From positions 202,235-266,234 of the forward strand of contig NZ_JAAGUY010000002.1 in the NCBI RefSeq assembly GCF_010868145.1: 64,000 nucleotides of DNA, given 5' to 3'. Shown in pieces: positions 13,188-25,822 of this stretch. The notes beneath the pieces are model-generated. The model made no database searches, was not told the DNA's origin, and was given only the letters and a program-made list of their open reading frames with translations. Position numbers and translations under genes: made by a program. The stretch's first letter is position 1, and each line of letters starts with the position of its first letter. Source of the DNA: Nocardia cyriacigeorgica. GTDB taxonomy: Bacteria > Actinomycetota > Actinomycetes > Mycobacteriales > Mycobacteriaceae.

Positions 13188-14627
13188 TCAGGCGGCGTCG
13201 GCGGCGATCGGTTCGCCCGCTTCGTTGAGCGCGACGTGCTCGACGGCGTCGTCGTAGGAATCGAAAACCGCGGAGCAGATGACGCCGCGCCGGTCGAGCC
13301 AGACCGCTTCGTACTGGCCGCCGCCGATGTCGTCGATCTCGCCGAGCAGCCCCGCGCGCACCAGCCGCCGGCGCTTGGCGCCTTCCAGGCTGACGACGGC
13401 GCCACGCAGGCTGCCGAGGCGGCCGGACACGGTGTCGGCGGCCGCGCGCGAGGCCTCGGCGGCGATGTGGCCGTACTGCTTGTCGGTGGTCGTGATCGAC
13501 TCGTGCCCAGCATCGCGACTGACCACCCAGATCGGCGTGCCGTCCTGGAGGCGCCACGAGATCCCGGTGTGGCGGCTCAAGTACGGGCTGAGCTGGAGCA
13601 GGGCCAGGCCGCCGACGAGCTCGCCGTGGCGCTCCAGGATCGTCCACGGGTCGAGACCTTCCCAGCGAGCCATCGGGCCGAACTTGGTGAAATCGCCCGC
13701 CAGAAGGGCATCCAGGCGGCCCATTGCCGGTGCCCAGATCCGCTTGTACTGGGTGACGACGTCGAGCACGCCGCCGGAGTCCGTCGCGAAAAGCTGCTCG
13801 ATCGGGCTGCGGCCGTCGAGTCCGAGCCGGTCGACGGTGCTCAGTGGGACGTAGACCGTGCGGACGCCGCGGCGCGACTTCGGGCTGCCGAGCTTCAACC
13901 GACCGTTCGCGTACTTGTAGGCCTTGGTGATCCGGACCGCGCCGGTCTCGCGATCGATATCGCCGACGAGCAGCGCGGCGAGCTCGGACGGCCGGGCCAT
14001 CGACATCACCGCGAACTCCAGGAATGCCTGCCACTGCGGCGCCACGATGTCGGCGAGCAATTCGTACTCGGCGGTGCTGAGATGATCGTGTTCTGCTCCG
14101 TAGGCCTTCGGCAGACGGATGCCCGCGCACGGGTTGTAGTCGATGATCGGCTTCGGCCGCTTCGCTGCGGCCGCGCCCATTGCCGCCGACAGCACGGAGT
14201 GCTTGTTCGCGATCGTCTTCGGGGCGGCGCCGGCCTCTTGCATTGAGTTGACCCACGCGGCGTCGACGTCGGGCGTCAGTGCGTTGGCGGGTAGAGGGCC
14301 CATGAACGGGTCAATGTCGAGATCGACGATCCGGTAGTACTTTCGGCGGGTTTCATCCTCGATGCCGGTCAGTCCGGCGATGTGGGCGCGAACTACTTCG
14401 GCGACCGTCGGGACGGCAGTTTCCTTGGCGGCGACCTGGAGCCCATGGATCCGCTCGGCCTCGGCTGCACCGACCTTGTTGATCAGCTTCTGGAATCGGT
14501 CAGCGCCGTTGTAGGACTTGAAGCTCTTCGACGACTCGGTCGGCGCGTCAGCGTTGTCGCGGACGATGCGGTAGCAGACCTGGAAGTAGGGAGTGCCGTC
14601 TTTGTAGGCACGGGTACGGATGGACAT
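13188..14627 (-). CDS. int: Tyrosine site-specific integrase
   Basis: A 479-residue phage-type tyrosine recombinase that catalyses integration and excision. Residues 1-70 form the arm-binding region (YKDGTPYFQVCYRI), ~72-160 the core-binding SAM-like domain, and ~180-400 the catalytic domain. Catalytic residues seen: Arg212 in MARPSELAALL, Lys in the beta-hairpin region, His353 after Arg352 in SRHTGIS, His375 in GHESITTTDKQ, and nucleophile Tyr385 in QYGHI. The gene ends in an extended C-terminal tail (~400-479). It sits 123 bp from the 3' end of tRNA-Ala, pointing away from it, as expected when the tRNA is the attachment site. Confidence 0.92.
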   Translation of the reverse strand: MSIRTRAYKDGTPYFQVCYRIVRDNADAPTESSKSFKSYNGADRFQKLINKVGAAEAERIHGLQVAAKETAVPTVAEVVRAHIAGLTGIEDETRRKYYRIVDLDIDPFMGPLPANALTPDVDAAWVNSMQEAGAAPKTIANKHSVLSAAMGAAAAKRPKPIIDYNPCAGIRLPKAYGAEHDHLSTAEYELLADIVAPQWQAFLEFAVMSMARPSELAALLVGDIDRETGAVRITKAYKYANGRLKLGSPKSRRGVRTVYVPLSTVDRLGLDGRSPIEQLFATDSGGVLDVVTQYKRIWAPAMGRLDALLAGDFTKFGPMARWEGLDPWTILERHGELVGGLALLQLSPYLSRHTGISWRLQDGTPIWVVSRDAGHESITTTDKQYGHIAAEASRAAADTVSGRLGSLRGAVVSLEGAKRRRLVRAGLLGEIDDIGGGQYEAVWLDRRGVICSAVFDSYDDAVEHVALNEAGEPIAADAA

Positions 14628-14750
14628 TGCGCAACCTCTGAATATGGAATGGTTGCACCGAATCCCCTCAGATTCGTGTCAATGTGGACCGCTAGGTGTG
14701 GACGGCGGGCCATCGGGTTGAAAAATACCCTTTGACCAGCACGTATCGTG

Positions 14751-14795
14751 TGGAGCCTAGGGGAATCGAACCCCTAACCCCTGCCTTGCAAAGGC
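14751..14795. other. Probable attachment site (3' half of tRNA-Ala)
   Basis: The tyrosine integrase, oriented away from the tRNA, lies immediately outside its 3' end. Elements of this type recombine within the 3' half of the tRNA (T-arm to anticodon loop), restoring the gene. The exact core cannot be defined because the matching copy at the other end lies outside the window. Confidence 0.5.
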
Positions 14796-14823
14796 AGTGC
14801 TCTGCCAATTGAGCTAAGGCCCC
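14751..14823 (-). tRNA. tRNA-Ala (anticodon TGC)
   Basis: A 73-nt cloverleaf with anticodon TGC, a 7-bp acceptor stem containing the G3:U70 alanine identity pair and discriminator A73. CCA is not encoded. The D-, anticodon and T-loops (GGTTCGATTCC) are all readable. Its 3' end faces the integrase, marking the probable integration point. Confidence 0.95.
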
Positions 14824-14841
14824 GGGTGGCTGCCCGAGCGG

Positions 14842-14949
14842 TCAGCGGGTGGTGACCTCGTGCCACAGATCCGCGTCGTTACGTTGGCGCAGTTTGGTGA
14901 TACCGATGAGAACCGCGACCACGACACCGAGTGTGAGGAGAAGTTTCAT
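14842..14949 (-). CDS. DLW-39 family small protein
   Basis: A 35-residue protein between the two tRNA genes. It reads MKLLLTLGVVVAVLIGITKL followed by a short polar tail with the DLW tripeptide near residues 27-29. The N-terminal ~18 residues form one membrane helix. Matching size, position and DLW motif identify the DLW-39 family of actinobacterial microproteins, whose function is not known. It has no association with the prophage; it belongs to the conserved gyrA-tRNA region. Confidence 0.8.
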   Translation of the reverse strand: MKLLLTLGVVVAVLIGITKLRQRNDADLWHEVTTR

Positions 14950-14978
14950 GATTCCCACCCTACTGTGATGTTCGGGAG

Positions 14979-15052
14979 TGGGCCTAGGAGGACTTGAACC
15001 TCCGACCTCTTCGTTATCAGCGAAGCGCTCTAACCGCCTGAGCTATAGGCCC
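14979..15052 (-). tRNA. tRNA-Ile (anticodon GAT)
   Basis: A 74-nt tRNA with anticodon GAT, a 7-bp acceptor stem (GGGCCTA paired with TAGGCCC), a D-loop with GG and a T-loop GGTTCAAGTCC. CCA not encoded. The tRNA-Ile/tRNA-Ala pair downstream of gyrA is typical of mycolata. Confidence 0.95.
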
Positions 15053-15237
15053 GTGTGTTTGCCTGTTGTGTTCCGCTATCGACTACACGCAACGCAACAA
15101 CCGAGAACAGAGATTACCCGACGCACCGACAACGACCAAAACGGCTGGTAGAAGCACTACAGACAACCTAAAACAGTGGCGTAGCGATGACACTGTTCGC
15201 AAGTTCCAACCAACCCACATGTCGCCGGAGACCAGAA

Positions 15238-15275
15238 CGGCCGGTACCGGCCCTCGATGGGGTCGGTACCGGCCG
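15238..15275 (-). terminator. Strong hairpin after DUF3566 gene
   Basis: A 16-bp stem (one G-T wobble) with a 6-base loop beginning 13 bases after the DUF3566 stop. The arms are GGCCGGTACCGGCC-type. No T-tract follows, as is common in high-GC actinobacteria. It likely ends the gyrB-gyrA-DUF3566 transcript before the tRNA genes. Confidence 0.7.
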
Positions 15276-15287
15276 CTCAGGAGATCG

Positions 15288-16352
15288 CTAGTCCGGGTCG
15301 GCCAGGGTGACCTGGATGCCGCCCACCAAATCGCAGCACTGGTTGTAGATGAACGTGCCGATGGTGGCCAGCGCGGTGAACAGCACCACGTTGATCAGTC
15401 CGATGACGCCGGCGTAGCCGAAGACCGTGCCCGCATCGATCAAGCCGGTGGAACTGCCGTTGTCCTGCGACACCATCTCGATGACGGTGTCGTTGAGCCG
15501 CTCCCACACGCCCATGCCCTCGAGCACGATGTAGAGCAACCCGACCGCGAGCATCCACACGAAGAACAGCGCCACGCTGATGACGAGGGTGATCTTCAGT
15601 GTCGACCATGGGTCGATGCGGCGAATCTGCACCGTGGCACGCAGCGGCTCACCCGCCACCGCCTGCGCGACCGCGACCGGAACCGCGGGCGAGACGGCCG
15701 CGGGGCCGGCCTTCGGTGCGGCCGAGTGCTCCGGCGGCAGCGGATGCCGGATCTCGGAAAGATCCGGCATGTCCTTGGTCAGCTCGGGGCGGGAGATGCT
15801 GCGGGTCGGCCCGTCGAGGCCGACCGACTTCACCATTGCCGCTTCCTTGCGGGCCGCCTTGGCGGCGAGATCGGCGGTGGTGCGGGCATTGCCCATACCG
15901 CCACCGAGTCCACCGCCTGGAGCGGGCGCGGGGCGACCGGAGGCCACCGGCGAGTGGCCGGGCCGGGACAGGTTGGACTGTGGCTCACGCTGCGGTAGCT
16001 GCGACCACCCGTCCTGGTAGCGCGACTGACCGCCGCCGTTGCTGCCCGGCGCACCCGAATCGCCTTGCGGCGCTTCACCGGAGCCGTTCATCCGCACGGT
16101 CTGGTCGAAGGAGTTGCCGCCCTCGGCCGGTGCGGGCTTCGCGGCACCTTCGGAACCGAATTCGCCCTGCTTGTCAGCATTTTCGCGCGACTGAGCAGCG
16201 GCTTCCTGCGGATTCGCGCCCGCGGGAGCGCCCGCGGGGGATTCGGACTCCGGTCGCTGGATCGGCCGGGGCGGAATCGGTGACGGTGCGATCCGTTCGG
16301 TCACACCGTTCGTCTGCTGCCGCTCGTCATTCGGCTGATTCGGAGTGGTCAA
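15288..16352 (-). CDS. DUF3566 membrane protein
   Basis: A 354-residue protein. Residues 1-~230 are low-complexity, rich in Gly, Pro, Gln and Ala, and likely cytoplasmic and disordered. The C-terminal ~115 residues carry the DUF3566 region: two membrane segments (about 258-283 and 314-338) around an extracytoplasmic stretch, ending in [14 protein letters not shown]. The gene 37 bp downstream of gyrA is conserved in this place across mycolata (the Rv0007 position). Function is unknown; location and topology suggest a role at the cell envelope. Confidence 0.85.
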   Translation of the reverse strand: MTTPNQPNDERQQTNGVTERIAPSPIPPRPIQRPESESPAGAPAGANPQEAAAQSRENADKQGEFGSEGAAKPAPAEGGNSFDQTVRMNGSGEAPQGDSGAPGSNGGGQSRYQDGWSQLPQREPQSNLSRPGHSPVASGRPAPAPGGGLGGGMGNARTTADLAAKAARKEAAMVKSVGLDGPTRSISRPELTKDMPDLSEIRHPLPPEHSAAPKAGPAAVSPAVPVAVAQAVAGEPLRATVQIRRIDPWSTLKITLVISVALFFVWMLAVGLLYIVLEGMGVWERLNDTVIEMVSQDNGSSTGLIDAGTVFGYAGVIGLINVVLFTALATIGTFIYNQCCDLVGGIQVTLADPD

Positions 16353-16388
16353 TGCAATCCTCAGATCCGTTCGTTGCCGCCGCTGTGT

Positions 16389-18899
16389 TTACTGCTCGGA
16401 AGAATCGCTGGTGTCGTCGCCGATCTGATCGGGCTCGTCGGCGTTGCGCGCGATCGCAAGCAAGGTATCGCCCTCGCCGAGGTTCATCAATCGCACGCCC
16501 TTGGTCTGGCGGCCTGCCTTGCGAACTTGCTTCGCCGCCGTCCGGATGACACCACCCCCGGAGGTGATCGCGTACAGCTCGTCGTCGTCGTCGACGATGA
16601 GCGCACCGACCAGCGTGCCACGTCGGGTGTCGTACTGGATGGTCAACACACCCTTACCGCCGCGGCCCTGGGCGGTGTACTCCTCGATCGCGGTCCGCTT
16701 CGCATAGCCTCCGGACGTCGCGACCAGCAGATACGTACCCTCACGGACGACATTGAGCGAGAGCAGCTCGTCGTCGGCGTTGAACCGCATACCCTGCACG
16801 CCCGAGGTGGCGCGGCCCATCGGGCGCAGCGCCTCATCGGTGGCCGAGAAGCGGATCGACTGGCCCTGCGCCGATACCAGCAGCAGGTCGTCGTCCGCCG
16901 AGCACAGCACGGCACCGACCAATTCGTCGTTGTCGCGAAGGTTCACCGCGACGATGCCTCCGCTGCGGTTGGAGTCGAAATCCGACAGCCGCGACTTCTT
17001 CACGAGGCCATTCTTGGTGGCCAGCACCAGATACGGGGCGTCTTCGTAGGATTTGATCCGAATGATCTGGGCGATCTTCTCGTCCGGCTGGAAGGCGAGC
17101 AGGTTCGCCACATGCTGACCGCGCGCGGTGCGGCTGGCCTCTGGCAGCTCGTAGGCCTTGGCGCGATACACCCGGCCCTTGTTGGTGAAGAACAGCAACC
17201 AGTCATGGGTCGAGCTGATGAAGAAGTGCTTGACCAGGTCGTCCTGCTTGAGCCCCGCGCCCTGCACACCCTTACCGCCGCGTTTCTGGCTGCGGTACAG
17301 ATCGGTCTTGGTGCGCTTGGCGTAGCCGGTTTCGGTGATGGTGACCACCACGTCCTCGCGGGCGATCAGATCCTCGTCGGCCACGTCGCCGTCGGCGGCG
17401 ATGATCTTGGTACGCCGTTCGTCGCCGTACTTCTCGACGATCTCGGCCAGCTCGTCGCGCACGATCGCGCGCTGACGCTCCGGCTTTTCCAGGATGTCCT
17501 TGAGGTCGGCGATCTCGGCCTCGATCTTGGCCAGTTCGTCGACGATCTTCTGCCGCTCCAGCGCCGAGAGCCTGCGCAACTGCATATCGAGGATGGCGGT
17601 CGCTTGGATCTCATCGATCTCGAGCAGGTCCATCAGGCCGGTGCGCGCGGTGTCGGTGTTGGCCGAGCGCCGAATCAGCGCGATGACCTCGTCGAGCGCA
17701 TCGAGCGCCTTGACCAGGCCACGCAGGATGTGGGCGCGTTCCTCGGCCTTGCGCAGCAGATAGCGGGTACGCCGGACGATGACTTCCAACTGGTGCTCGA
17801 CGTAGAACCGGATCATCTGATCCAGGCGCAGGGTGCGCGGCACACCATCGACGATGGAGAGCATGTTGGCGCCGAAGCTGGTCTGTAGCTGCGTGTGCTT
17901 GTACAGGTTGTTCAGCACGACCTTGGCGACGGCGTCACGCTTGACCGTCACCACGATCCGCATACCCGCGCGGTCGGAGGACTCGTCGTGGATATCGGAG
18001 ATGCCGGCGATCTTGCCGTCCTTCACCTGCTCGGCGATCGAGTTGATGAAGTTGTCGGTGTTGACCTGGTAGGGCAGTTCGGTGATGACGATCGTGGTGC
18101 GGCCGCGGCTGTCTTCCTCGATCTCCACCACACCGCGCATGCGGATCGACCCGCGGCCGGTGGTGTAGGCGTCGTGGATGCCCTGGCCGCCAACGATCAG
18201 GCCCGCGGTCGGGAAGTCGGGGCCCTTGACCCGCTCCATACAGGCGGCAAGCGTCGACTCTTCATCGGCTTCGTAATTGTCCAGCGCCCAGTAGATCGCC
18301 TCGGCCAGCTCGTTGAGGTTGTGCGGCGGGATATTCGTCGCCATACCGACCGCGATGCCGTTGCTGCCGTTCATCAGCAGCGCGGGGACCCGGGAGGGCA
18401 GCACGGTCGGCTCCTGCGAGCGACCGTCGTAGTTGGGTACGAAATCGACCGTCTCGTGGTCGATCTCGCGCAGCATCTCCATCGCCAGCGGCGTGAGGCG
18501 GCACTCGGTGTATCGCATGGCGGCCGCGCCGTCGTTGCCGCGCGAACCGAAGTTGCCCTGCCCGTCGACCAGTGGATAGCGCAGCGACCACGGCTGAGCC
18601 ATGCGCACGAGGGTGTCGTAGATCGACGAGTCACCGTGCGGGTGGTAGTTACCCATGGTCTCGGCGACCGGACGAGCCGACTTCACGTAGCCACGGTCGG
18701 GCCGGTAGCCGTTGTCGTACATCGCGTAGAGCACGCGCCGGTGTACCGGCTTGAGGCCGTCGCGCACATCGGGCAGCGCGCGGCCGACGATCACGCTCAT
18801 CGCGTAATCGATATAGCTGCTCTGCATCTCGTTCTGGATGTCGACCGGTTCGATCCGGTCGCCCGCCCCACCGTTCGGGGGCAGCGTTGTCTCAGTCAT
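16389..18899 (-). CDS. gyrA: DNA gyrase subunit A
   Basis: An 836-residue subunit that breaks and rejoins DNA during ATP-dependent negative supercoiling. Catalytic Tyr130 lies in [10 protein letters not shown]. The quinolone-resistance-determining region ([17 protein letters not shown]) has Ser91, Ser92 and Asp95. Mycobacterium tuberculosis has Ala at the first of these positions (A90). The C-terminal beta-pinwheel carries the GyrA-box-like QKRGGKG near residue 547. Length is normal for the family. The gene follows gyrB by 50 bases and is presumably co-transcribed with it. Confidence 0.98.
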   Translation of the reverse strand: MTETTLPPNGGAGDRIEPVDIQNEMQSSYIDYAMSVIVGRALPDVRDGLKPVHRRVLYAMYDNGYRPDRGYVKSARPVAETMGNYHPHGDSSIYDTLVRMAQPWSLRYPLVDGQGNFGSRGNDGAAAMRYTECRLTPLAMEMLREIDHETVDFVPNYDGRSQEPTVLPSRVPALLMNGSNGIAVGMATNIPPHNLNELAEAIYWALDNYEADEESTLAACMERVKGPDFPTAGLIVGGQGIHDAYTTGRGSIRMRGVVEIEEDSRGRTTIVITELPYQVNTDNFINSIAEQVKDGKIAGISDIHDESSDRAGMRIVVTVKRDAVAKVVLNNLYKHTQLQTSFGANMLSIVDGVPRTLRLDQMIRFYVEHQLEVIVRRTRYLLRKAEERAHILRGLVKALDALDEVIALIRRSANTDTARTGLMDLLEIDEIQATAILDMQLRRLSALERQKIVDELAKIEAEIADLKDILEKPERQRAIVRDELAEIVEKYGDERRTKIIAADGDVADEDLIAREDVVVTITETGYAKRTKTDLYRSQKRGGKGVQGAGLKQDDLVKHFFISSTHDWLLFFTNKGRVYRAKAYELPEASRTARGQHVANLLAFQPDEKIAQIIRIKSYEDAPYLVLATKNGLVKKSRLSDFDSNRSGGIVAVNLRDNDELVGAVLCSADDDLLLVSAQGQSIRFSATDEALRPMGRATSGVQGMRFNADDELLSLNVVREGTYLLVATSGGYAKRTAIEEYTAQGRGGKGVLTIQYDTRRGTLVGALIVDDDDELYAITSGGGVIRTAAKQVRKAGRQTKGVRLMNLGEGDTLLAIARNADEPDQIGDDTSDSSEQ

Positions 18900-18949
18900 G
18901 CGGTCTCCTTCAGAGGGCCTGGCGTGGAGGGGCAGCGATCACACGCCGG

Positions 18950-21314
<2,365 letters not shown>

Positions 21315-22226
21315 TCAGCCCTGCGCGGGCGCACCCACCCGATCGACGAACTCGGCGGTGAGCCGAGCCAGATCGGCCGGATGCGACAGCGGCGACCAGT
21401 GCCGGGCGGCGATCTCGCGCCTTGTCAGGTCCGACACCCAATTATCCGCCTCGGCATGCACCACAGGGCGCACCGCGCGGTCGCCTGTCGCGACGATCAC
21501 CTGGACCGGGAGGTCGATCGGGCGCGGGCGAGGATTGCCGAGACGTGGCCGGATATTGGCGCGATAGAGCTTCAGGTTGTTGATCATGTCGGCGCGCAGG
21601 GTTGGCGCGGGATGGACCAGGGCTGGATCGATGCCGTCGAAGAAGGCGAGGAAGCGCGGCCACCGGCCAGACAGACCGCGCAACACCGGATTCGGCAGGC
21701 CCGGGATCTGGAAGGCGACGGTATAGGCCGAGGCCACACCCTGTGCGAGCGAATTACGCAGGCGAGCGAGGGAGAACGGTCCACGCAGATAGGCGCCGAG
21801 GAAATCGAGATTCGGGCCGGACACCGAGGTGAACGACGCGATCGACGCGCCCGCCTCTGGCATCGAGGCCAGTTCCCAACCGATCACCGAACCCCAGTCG
21901 TGGCCGAGCACATGCACCTGTTCACCAGGGGCGACCGCGGCCGCAACAGCGCGCACGTCGGCGGCCAACTCCTCGATCCGGTAGGCGTCGACCTCGGCCG
22001 GGACCGTACTCGCGCCCGCACCACGGTTATCGAAGGAAATCACTCGGTAGCGTTCGGCCAGCCCGGTGGCGACGCCGTTCCACAGGGTGTGGGTATCAGG
22101 CCAGCCGTGGACCAGGATGATCGCGGGGCCCGCGGGATTTCCGCATTCGAACACCGCAAGTTCGATATCGCCGCGGCGGACGGTCCGGGTCGGCCGGGCG
22201 GGGAATGGCTCGGTGGCGGCGATCAT
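21315..22226 (-). CDS. Alpha/beta hydrolase, epoxide-hydrolase-like
   Basis: A 303-residue soluble hydrolase. The fold signature HGWPD (residues ~39-43, oxyanion region), SFDNRGAGAS, and nucleophile elbow GHDWGSVIGW are clear; Asp in GHDWG would be the nucleophile, as in epoxide hydrolases and haloalkane dehalogenases. An acid and the His of HWSPLSHPADL complete the triad. The start is ATG at 22226. Substrate cannot be told. It is not part of the usual replication core in this place; it separates dciA from gyrB. Confidence 0.8.
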   Translation of the reverse strand: MIAATEPFPARPTRTVRRGDIELAVFECGNPAGPAIILVHGWPDTHTLWNGVATGLAERYRVISFDNRGAGASTVPAEVDAYRIEELAADVRAVAAAVAPGEQVHVLGHDWGSVIGWELASMPEAGASIASFTSVSGPNLDFLGAYLRGPFSLARLRNSLAQGVASAYTVAFQIPGLPNPVLRGLSGRWPRFLAFFDGIDPALVHPAPTLRADMINNLKLYRANIRPRLGNPRPRPIDLPVQVIVATGDRAVRPVVHAEADNWVSDLTRREIAARHWSPLSHPADLARLTAEFVDRVGAPAQG

Positions 22227-22275
22227 CGACTTCACCTTTCGACAGTGACGGTCCGGAGGATCCGGATCGGCGCGC

Positions 22276-22291
22276 TGTTCCACGTGAAACC
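22276..22291. promoter_or_regulatory. parS-like site (14/16) upstream of hydrolase
   Basis: TGTTCCACGTGAAACC matches the ParB-binding parS consensus TGTTTCACGTGAAACA at 14 of 16 positions. It lies in the short gap between the dciA stop and the hydrolase start and is within a few kilobases of oriC, where parS sites cluster. Confidence 0.5.
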
Positions 22292-22376
22292 GCTGTTCGT
22301 GGCGGTGTTGCGAACTTCGGCGGCCGACAGCGGAATCAACGTAACACCGAGTACCACATACTGGCCAGGTATCGGC

Positions 22377-22943
22377 TCAGCCGTAGGTGTCGCGCGGCCC
22401 TCGACCCTTGATATGGCGTTCCCCCTTACGCCAGCTCGGCGCCGCCGGGCCGGAGATCCGCAACGACGTCACCACGCCCTGCCCCACCGCAGCATTGATC
22501 TTGGCCAGAATCTGCGCCTGCAGCATGCGCAGCTGGGTCGCCCAGGCCGTCGATTCGGCGGTAATGCTGAGCACACCGTTCTCCAGCTTGACCGGCGTGG
22601 CGTGACTTGCGATGTCCTCACCCACCACCCCGGACCAGCGGCCGAGCACCATGCCCTCGGCGACCTTGGTCGACCAGCCTCGGCTCTTGGCAATCGAACC
22701 GGTCAGCTTGGACAGCATCTGTGGATCACGCTCATCGGGTCTCGGCCCGGACCATCCGGTGCGGCGTCTGGCGCCGGTCCGCAGCCCGCGACGCGGTGAG
22801 GAACGCCCCTGACCGACCGACTTTCCGCTGGCCTTGGCCGCGGCACGGGCCTCTTCCAGCGCCCGGCGGGCCAGATCGATACCGCGCAACTCCGGTTCCG
22901 GGTTCGAGCTCGAGGGGCCCGATGGCTCCGGTTGATCGGTCAT
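22377..22943 (-). CDS. dciA: DUF721 / DciA replicative helicase loader
   Basis: A 188-residue protein. The first ~75 residues are polar and disordered. The conserved domain runs from ~100 ([67 protein letters not shown]), including the W-x7-G...L...S-x-W-A motif of DUF721. DciA-type proteins help place the replicative helicase DnaB on DNA in bacteria lacking DnaC/DnaI. Position downstream of recF (the Rv0004 place) agrees. The start is ATG at 22943. Confidence 0.88.
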   Translation of the reverse strand: MTDQPEPSGPSSSNPEPELRGIDLARRALEEARAAAKASGKSVGQGRSSPRRGLRTGARRRTGWSGPRPDERDPQMLSKLTGSIAKSRGWSTKVAEGMVLGRWSGVVGEDIASHATPVKLENGVLSITAESTAWATQLRMLQAQILAKINAAVGQGVVTSLRISGPAAPSWRKGERHIKGRGPRDTYG

Positions 22944-23296
22944 CGTCGCTCCGTTCGCCTCGTCGAGTTGTCCCCAACTGTGGTGAGTTGTCCCCAGGCT
23001 CCGACACGCACTGCGCAACAAGCTGTTCCGTTGCGGTACCGGGACGACATTCTCACCGCAACCTTGGCATAACCCCAGGTAGAACCTATTTTTTCGACGT
23101 TTTCACACTCAGCGGTTGCGGCTGCTGTCGAGTTGCGGACGTCCGGCGTGTCACCTGGCGAGCCCAAGTTATCCACAGGCTGTTGACAACATGGGATCGA
23201 TGCGTGCGACCAGGCACGAAGGTCGGAGCGCATGGAAAAACTGTACGGCAGCGATCCCGAAGCGGAGCCGACGATGGACGGTGTGCGGCGCATCGG
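22944..23296. other. recF-dciA gap with DnaA-box-like sites
   Basis: This 353-bp gap holds no credible gene. It has a perfect consensus DnaA box TTATCCACA at 23169-23177 and two TTGTCCCCA near-boxes at 22968-22976 and 22988-22996, exactly 20 bp apart with the same left flank (GAG). DnaA binding here could tie dciA or gyrB expression to initiation. Other small open frames here are shadow-like. Confidence 0.5.
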
Positions 23297-24484
23297 TCAG
23301 CCTGCGGCGGACGAGTCGACGGCATGGATGATCCGGGAGGTGCGGCGGTCGGCGTCGCCGGTGGTCTCGACCCGCAGCGTGGTCGCCGACAACTCCGCCG
23401 GGACGTCCTCGGGAACGGCCGCGGTGATGAGCACCTGCTCGGCGGCGGCCGCCACCGAGGCAAGCGCGGTACGTCGACGGCGGTCGAGCTCGGCGAAGAC
23501 GTCATCGAGCAGCAGTACCGGATCGGTGCCACCCTCGCGCAGCAGCTCGAACGAGGCGAGCCGCAGGGCGAGGGCGAACGACCAGGACTCGCCATGGCTG
23601 GCGAAACCCTTCGCGGGCGCGTCACCGAGCATCAGTTCGAGATCATCCCGGTGCGGGCCCACCAGACACACCCCGCGCTCCAATTCACGCGGCCGAGCAG
23701 CGGTGAGTTCGCGCAGCAGGATCGCCTCCAGTTCCGCGATATCACCGGGAGCAGGTGGACGGGTCGGGTCGAGGTAATCCTCCGGCAGCGCGGCACTGCG
23801 GTAGCCGATGGCGGCAGGACGCGACTCCGGAGCGATCGAGGCATAGGAGTCGGTCAGATGTGGGGACAGCTCATGTACCAGGCGTAGCCGCTCGGCCAGC
23901 AGCTGCGATGCGTGCGCGGCCAGATGCCCGTCCCACACATCGAGGGTGCCGAGATCGGCGCGCGAGCGGGCCTGCCTACCCGCGCTCTTCAGCAGTGCCG
24001 ATCGTTGCCGCAGCACCCGGTCGTAATCGGCGCGGACCGCAGCCAGGCGCGGGAGTCGGGCTGTGCACAACTCGTCGAGGAACCGGCGCCGCTCCCCCGG
24101 ATCGCCGCGGACCAACGCCAGATCCTCGGGTGCGAACAACACGGTGTGCAGAATCCCCAGGATCTCCCGGGGCCTGCGCACCGGCGACCGGTTGATCTGC
24201 GCACGGTTGGGTGAGCCCTGATTGAGTTCGATATCGATGCGCAGTTCACGGCCGGTATTCACCACGGTGGCACCGATCCTGGCTCGCTCGGTCCCCATCC
24301 GCAGCAGCGGCGCGTCACCGGAGACCCTATGGGAGCCCAGAGTGGACAGGTAGCCGGCCGCCTCCAGCAGATTGGTCTTCCCGTTGCCATTCGCGCCGAG
24401 GAAAACCGTTCCGCCTGTGGATAACTCGATATCCGCGTGCTCCCAGGAACGGAAGTCACGAACCGTCAGAGCTCGGATGAACAT
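23297..24484 (-). CDS. recF: DNA replication/repair ATPase RecF
   Basis: A 395-residue SMC-like ATPase that works with RecO/RecR to load RecA at gaps. Walker A is [15 protein letters not shown] near residues 30-44. The signature and Walker B region ([29 protein letters not shown]) lies at ~300-330 with catalytic Glu/Asp pair. The C-terminal ~35 residues are variable. Start is ATG at 24484. It follows dnaN by 162 bp in the classical dnaA-dnaN-recF order. Confidence 0.95.
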   Translation of the reverse strand: MFIRALTVRDFRSWEHADIELSTGGTVFLGANGNGKTNLLEAAGYLSTLGSHRVSGDAPLLRMGTERARIGATVVNTGRELRIDIELNQGSPNRAQINRSPVRRPREILGILHTVLFAPEDLALVRGDPGERRRFLDELCTARLPRLAAVRADYDRVLRQRSALLKSAGRQARSRADLGTLDVWDGHLAAHASQLLAERLRLVHELSPHLTDSYASIAPESRPAAIGYRSAALPEDYLDPTRPPAPGDIAELEAILLRELTAARPRELERGVCLVGPHRDDLELMLGDAPAKGFASHGESWSFALALRLASFELLREGGTDPVLLLDDVFAELDRRRRTALASVAAAAEQVLITAAVPEDVPAELSATTLRVETTGDADRRTSRIIHAVDSSAAG

Positions 24485-24646
24485 GCGCTCAGCTCGCCAG
24501 ATGGTATGTCACAGCTGTATCCACAACTGTGGACAAGTGTGCTTGTGCCGCACCACTTTCCATTGCCGATCGGTTCCGGTAACCCGAAACGTCGTACCGC
24601 ACAGCCGGTTTCGGATCCTGCTCGCACCCGACGGTCACACTCGCAC

Positions 24647-25822
24647 TCAGCCCGGGAGCCGGACCGGCATCAACAGATAGGTGTAGGTGCTGTCCAGGGC
24701 GGCGAACGCACCGGAGTCCAGTGCCTGCGGCTCCTCCTCGGACGCGGGCAGCAACACCGCGGGACGGCTCGGCGTGGTGAACCCGAAGGTGACCCGATCC
24801 GAATGCAGAGCCGACAGACCGTCGATGAGGTAGCCGGGGTTGAACGCGATGGTCAGTGGCTCGCCGCGGAAGTCGGCCTCCAGCCACTCCTCGGCCCGAC
24901 CAGCGTCGTCGCCACCCGCTGACAACAGCAGGCCGTCACCGGAGAACTCCAGCCGCACCTGGGCACCACGCTCGGCAACGAGGGCCACACGCTTGATGGC
25001 ATCGGTGAGGGTGGCGACCTGCAGAGTCGCGAGTGAGGTGTGCTCCTTGGGGAGCAACTGACGGAACTTGGGGAATTCCGCATCGAGCAGGCGGGTGGTA
25101 GTGCGCCGGCCCGCATTGACGATGCCGAGCAGCCCGTCGGCGCCCGATCCAGTGCCGAGCGACAGCTGCACCGGCGCGTCGGTGGCGCCGAGGGTCTTCG
25201 CCGACTCCGACAGTGTGCGCGCCGGGATCAACACGGCGGTCTCGATATCGGTACGAGCCGGCTGCCATTCGATGTGGCGCACCGCGAGGCGGAAGCGGTC
25301 GGTGGCCGCGAGAACCACCTGGGGACCTTCGATCTCGACCCGGATGCCGGTGAGCATCGGAAGCGTGTCGTCCCGGCCTGCGGCGACGGCGACCTGGCCG
25401 ACTGCCTCGGCGAAGACATCGGCATTGAGTTCACCGCTCTGCTGCGGCACCTCGGGAAGCTGGGGATAGTCCTCGACCGGCATGGTGGGCAGGGAGAACT
25501 TGGCGCTACCGCAGCTGATCAGCACGCGGGTGCCGTCGACGGAGACATCGACCGGCTTATTGGACAGCGCCTTGGTGATATCGGCCAACAGCCGCCCGGA
25601 GACGAGCACCTGGCCAGGGCCTGCGACCTCGGCCGCGACCCGCATCTGTGCGGAGACCTCGTAGTCGAAGCCGGAGACGGTCAGCCCGTCTTCATCGGCA
25701 ACGAGCAGCACTCCACCGAGCACCGGGACCGGCGGCCGGGACGGAAGGCTGCGCGCGACCCAGGCGACCGACTCCGCGAAATCCTCACGGGCGACCCGAA
25801 ACTTCATGCTCGAAAGCTCCAT
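24647..25822 (-). CDS. dnaN: DNA polymerase III beta subunit (sliding clamp)
   Basis: A 391-residue clamp that encircles DNA and binds polymerases. Three repeated clamp domains are present (about 1-128, 138-252 and 258-391). Family features seen include [34 protein letters not shown] at the start and [10 protein letters not shown] at the C-terminus, the terminal strand. The start is taken at ATG 25822 ([10 protein letters not shown]); ATG 25807 is the alternative and has a weaker ribosome site. oriC lies directly upstream. Confidence 0.96.
   Translation of the reverse strand: MELSSMKFRVAREDFAESVAWVARSLPSRPPVPVLGGVLLVADEDGLTVSGFDYEVSAQMRVAAEVAGPGQVLVSGRLLADITKALSNKPVDVSVDGTRVLISCGSAKFSLPTMPVEDYPQLPEVPQQSGELNADVFAEAVGQVAVAAGRDDTLPMLTGIRVEIEGPQVVLAATDRFRLAVRHIEWQPARTDIETAVLIPARTLSESAKTLGATDAPVQLSLGTGSGADGLLGIVNAGRRTTTRLLDAEFPKFRQLLPKEHTSLATLQVATLTDAIKRVALVAERGAQVRLEFSGDGLLLSAGGDDAGRAEEWLEADFRGEPLTIAFNPGYLIDGLSALHSDRVTFGFTTPSRPAVLLPASEEEPQALDSGAFAALDSTYTYLLMPVRLPG

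Noticed and set aside
12718..14256. 512-codon leftward open frame
   Set aside because: Most of it is an Arg/Pro-rich shadow of the integrase; only the last 137 codons from 13131 look real.
16374..17888. 504-codon frame antisense to gyrA
   Set aside because: Typical shadow frame of a high-GC gene; gyrA on the other strand is certain.
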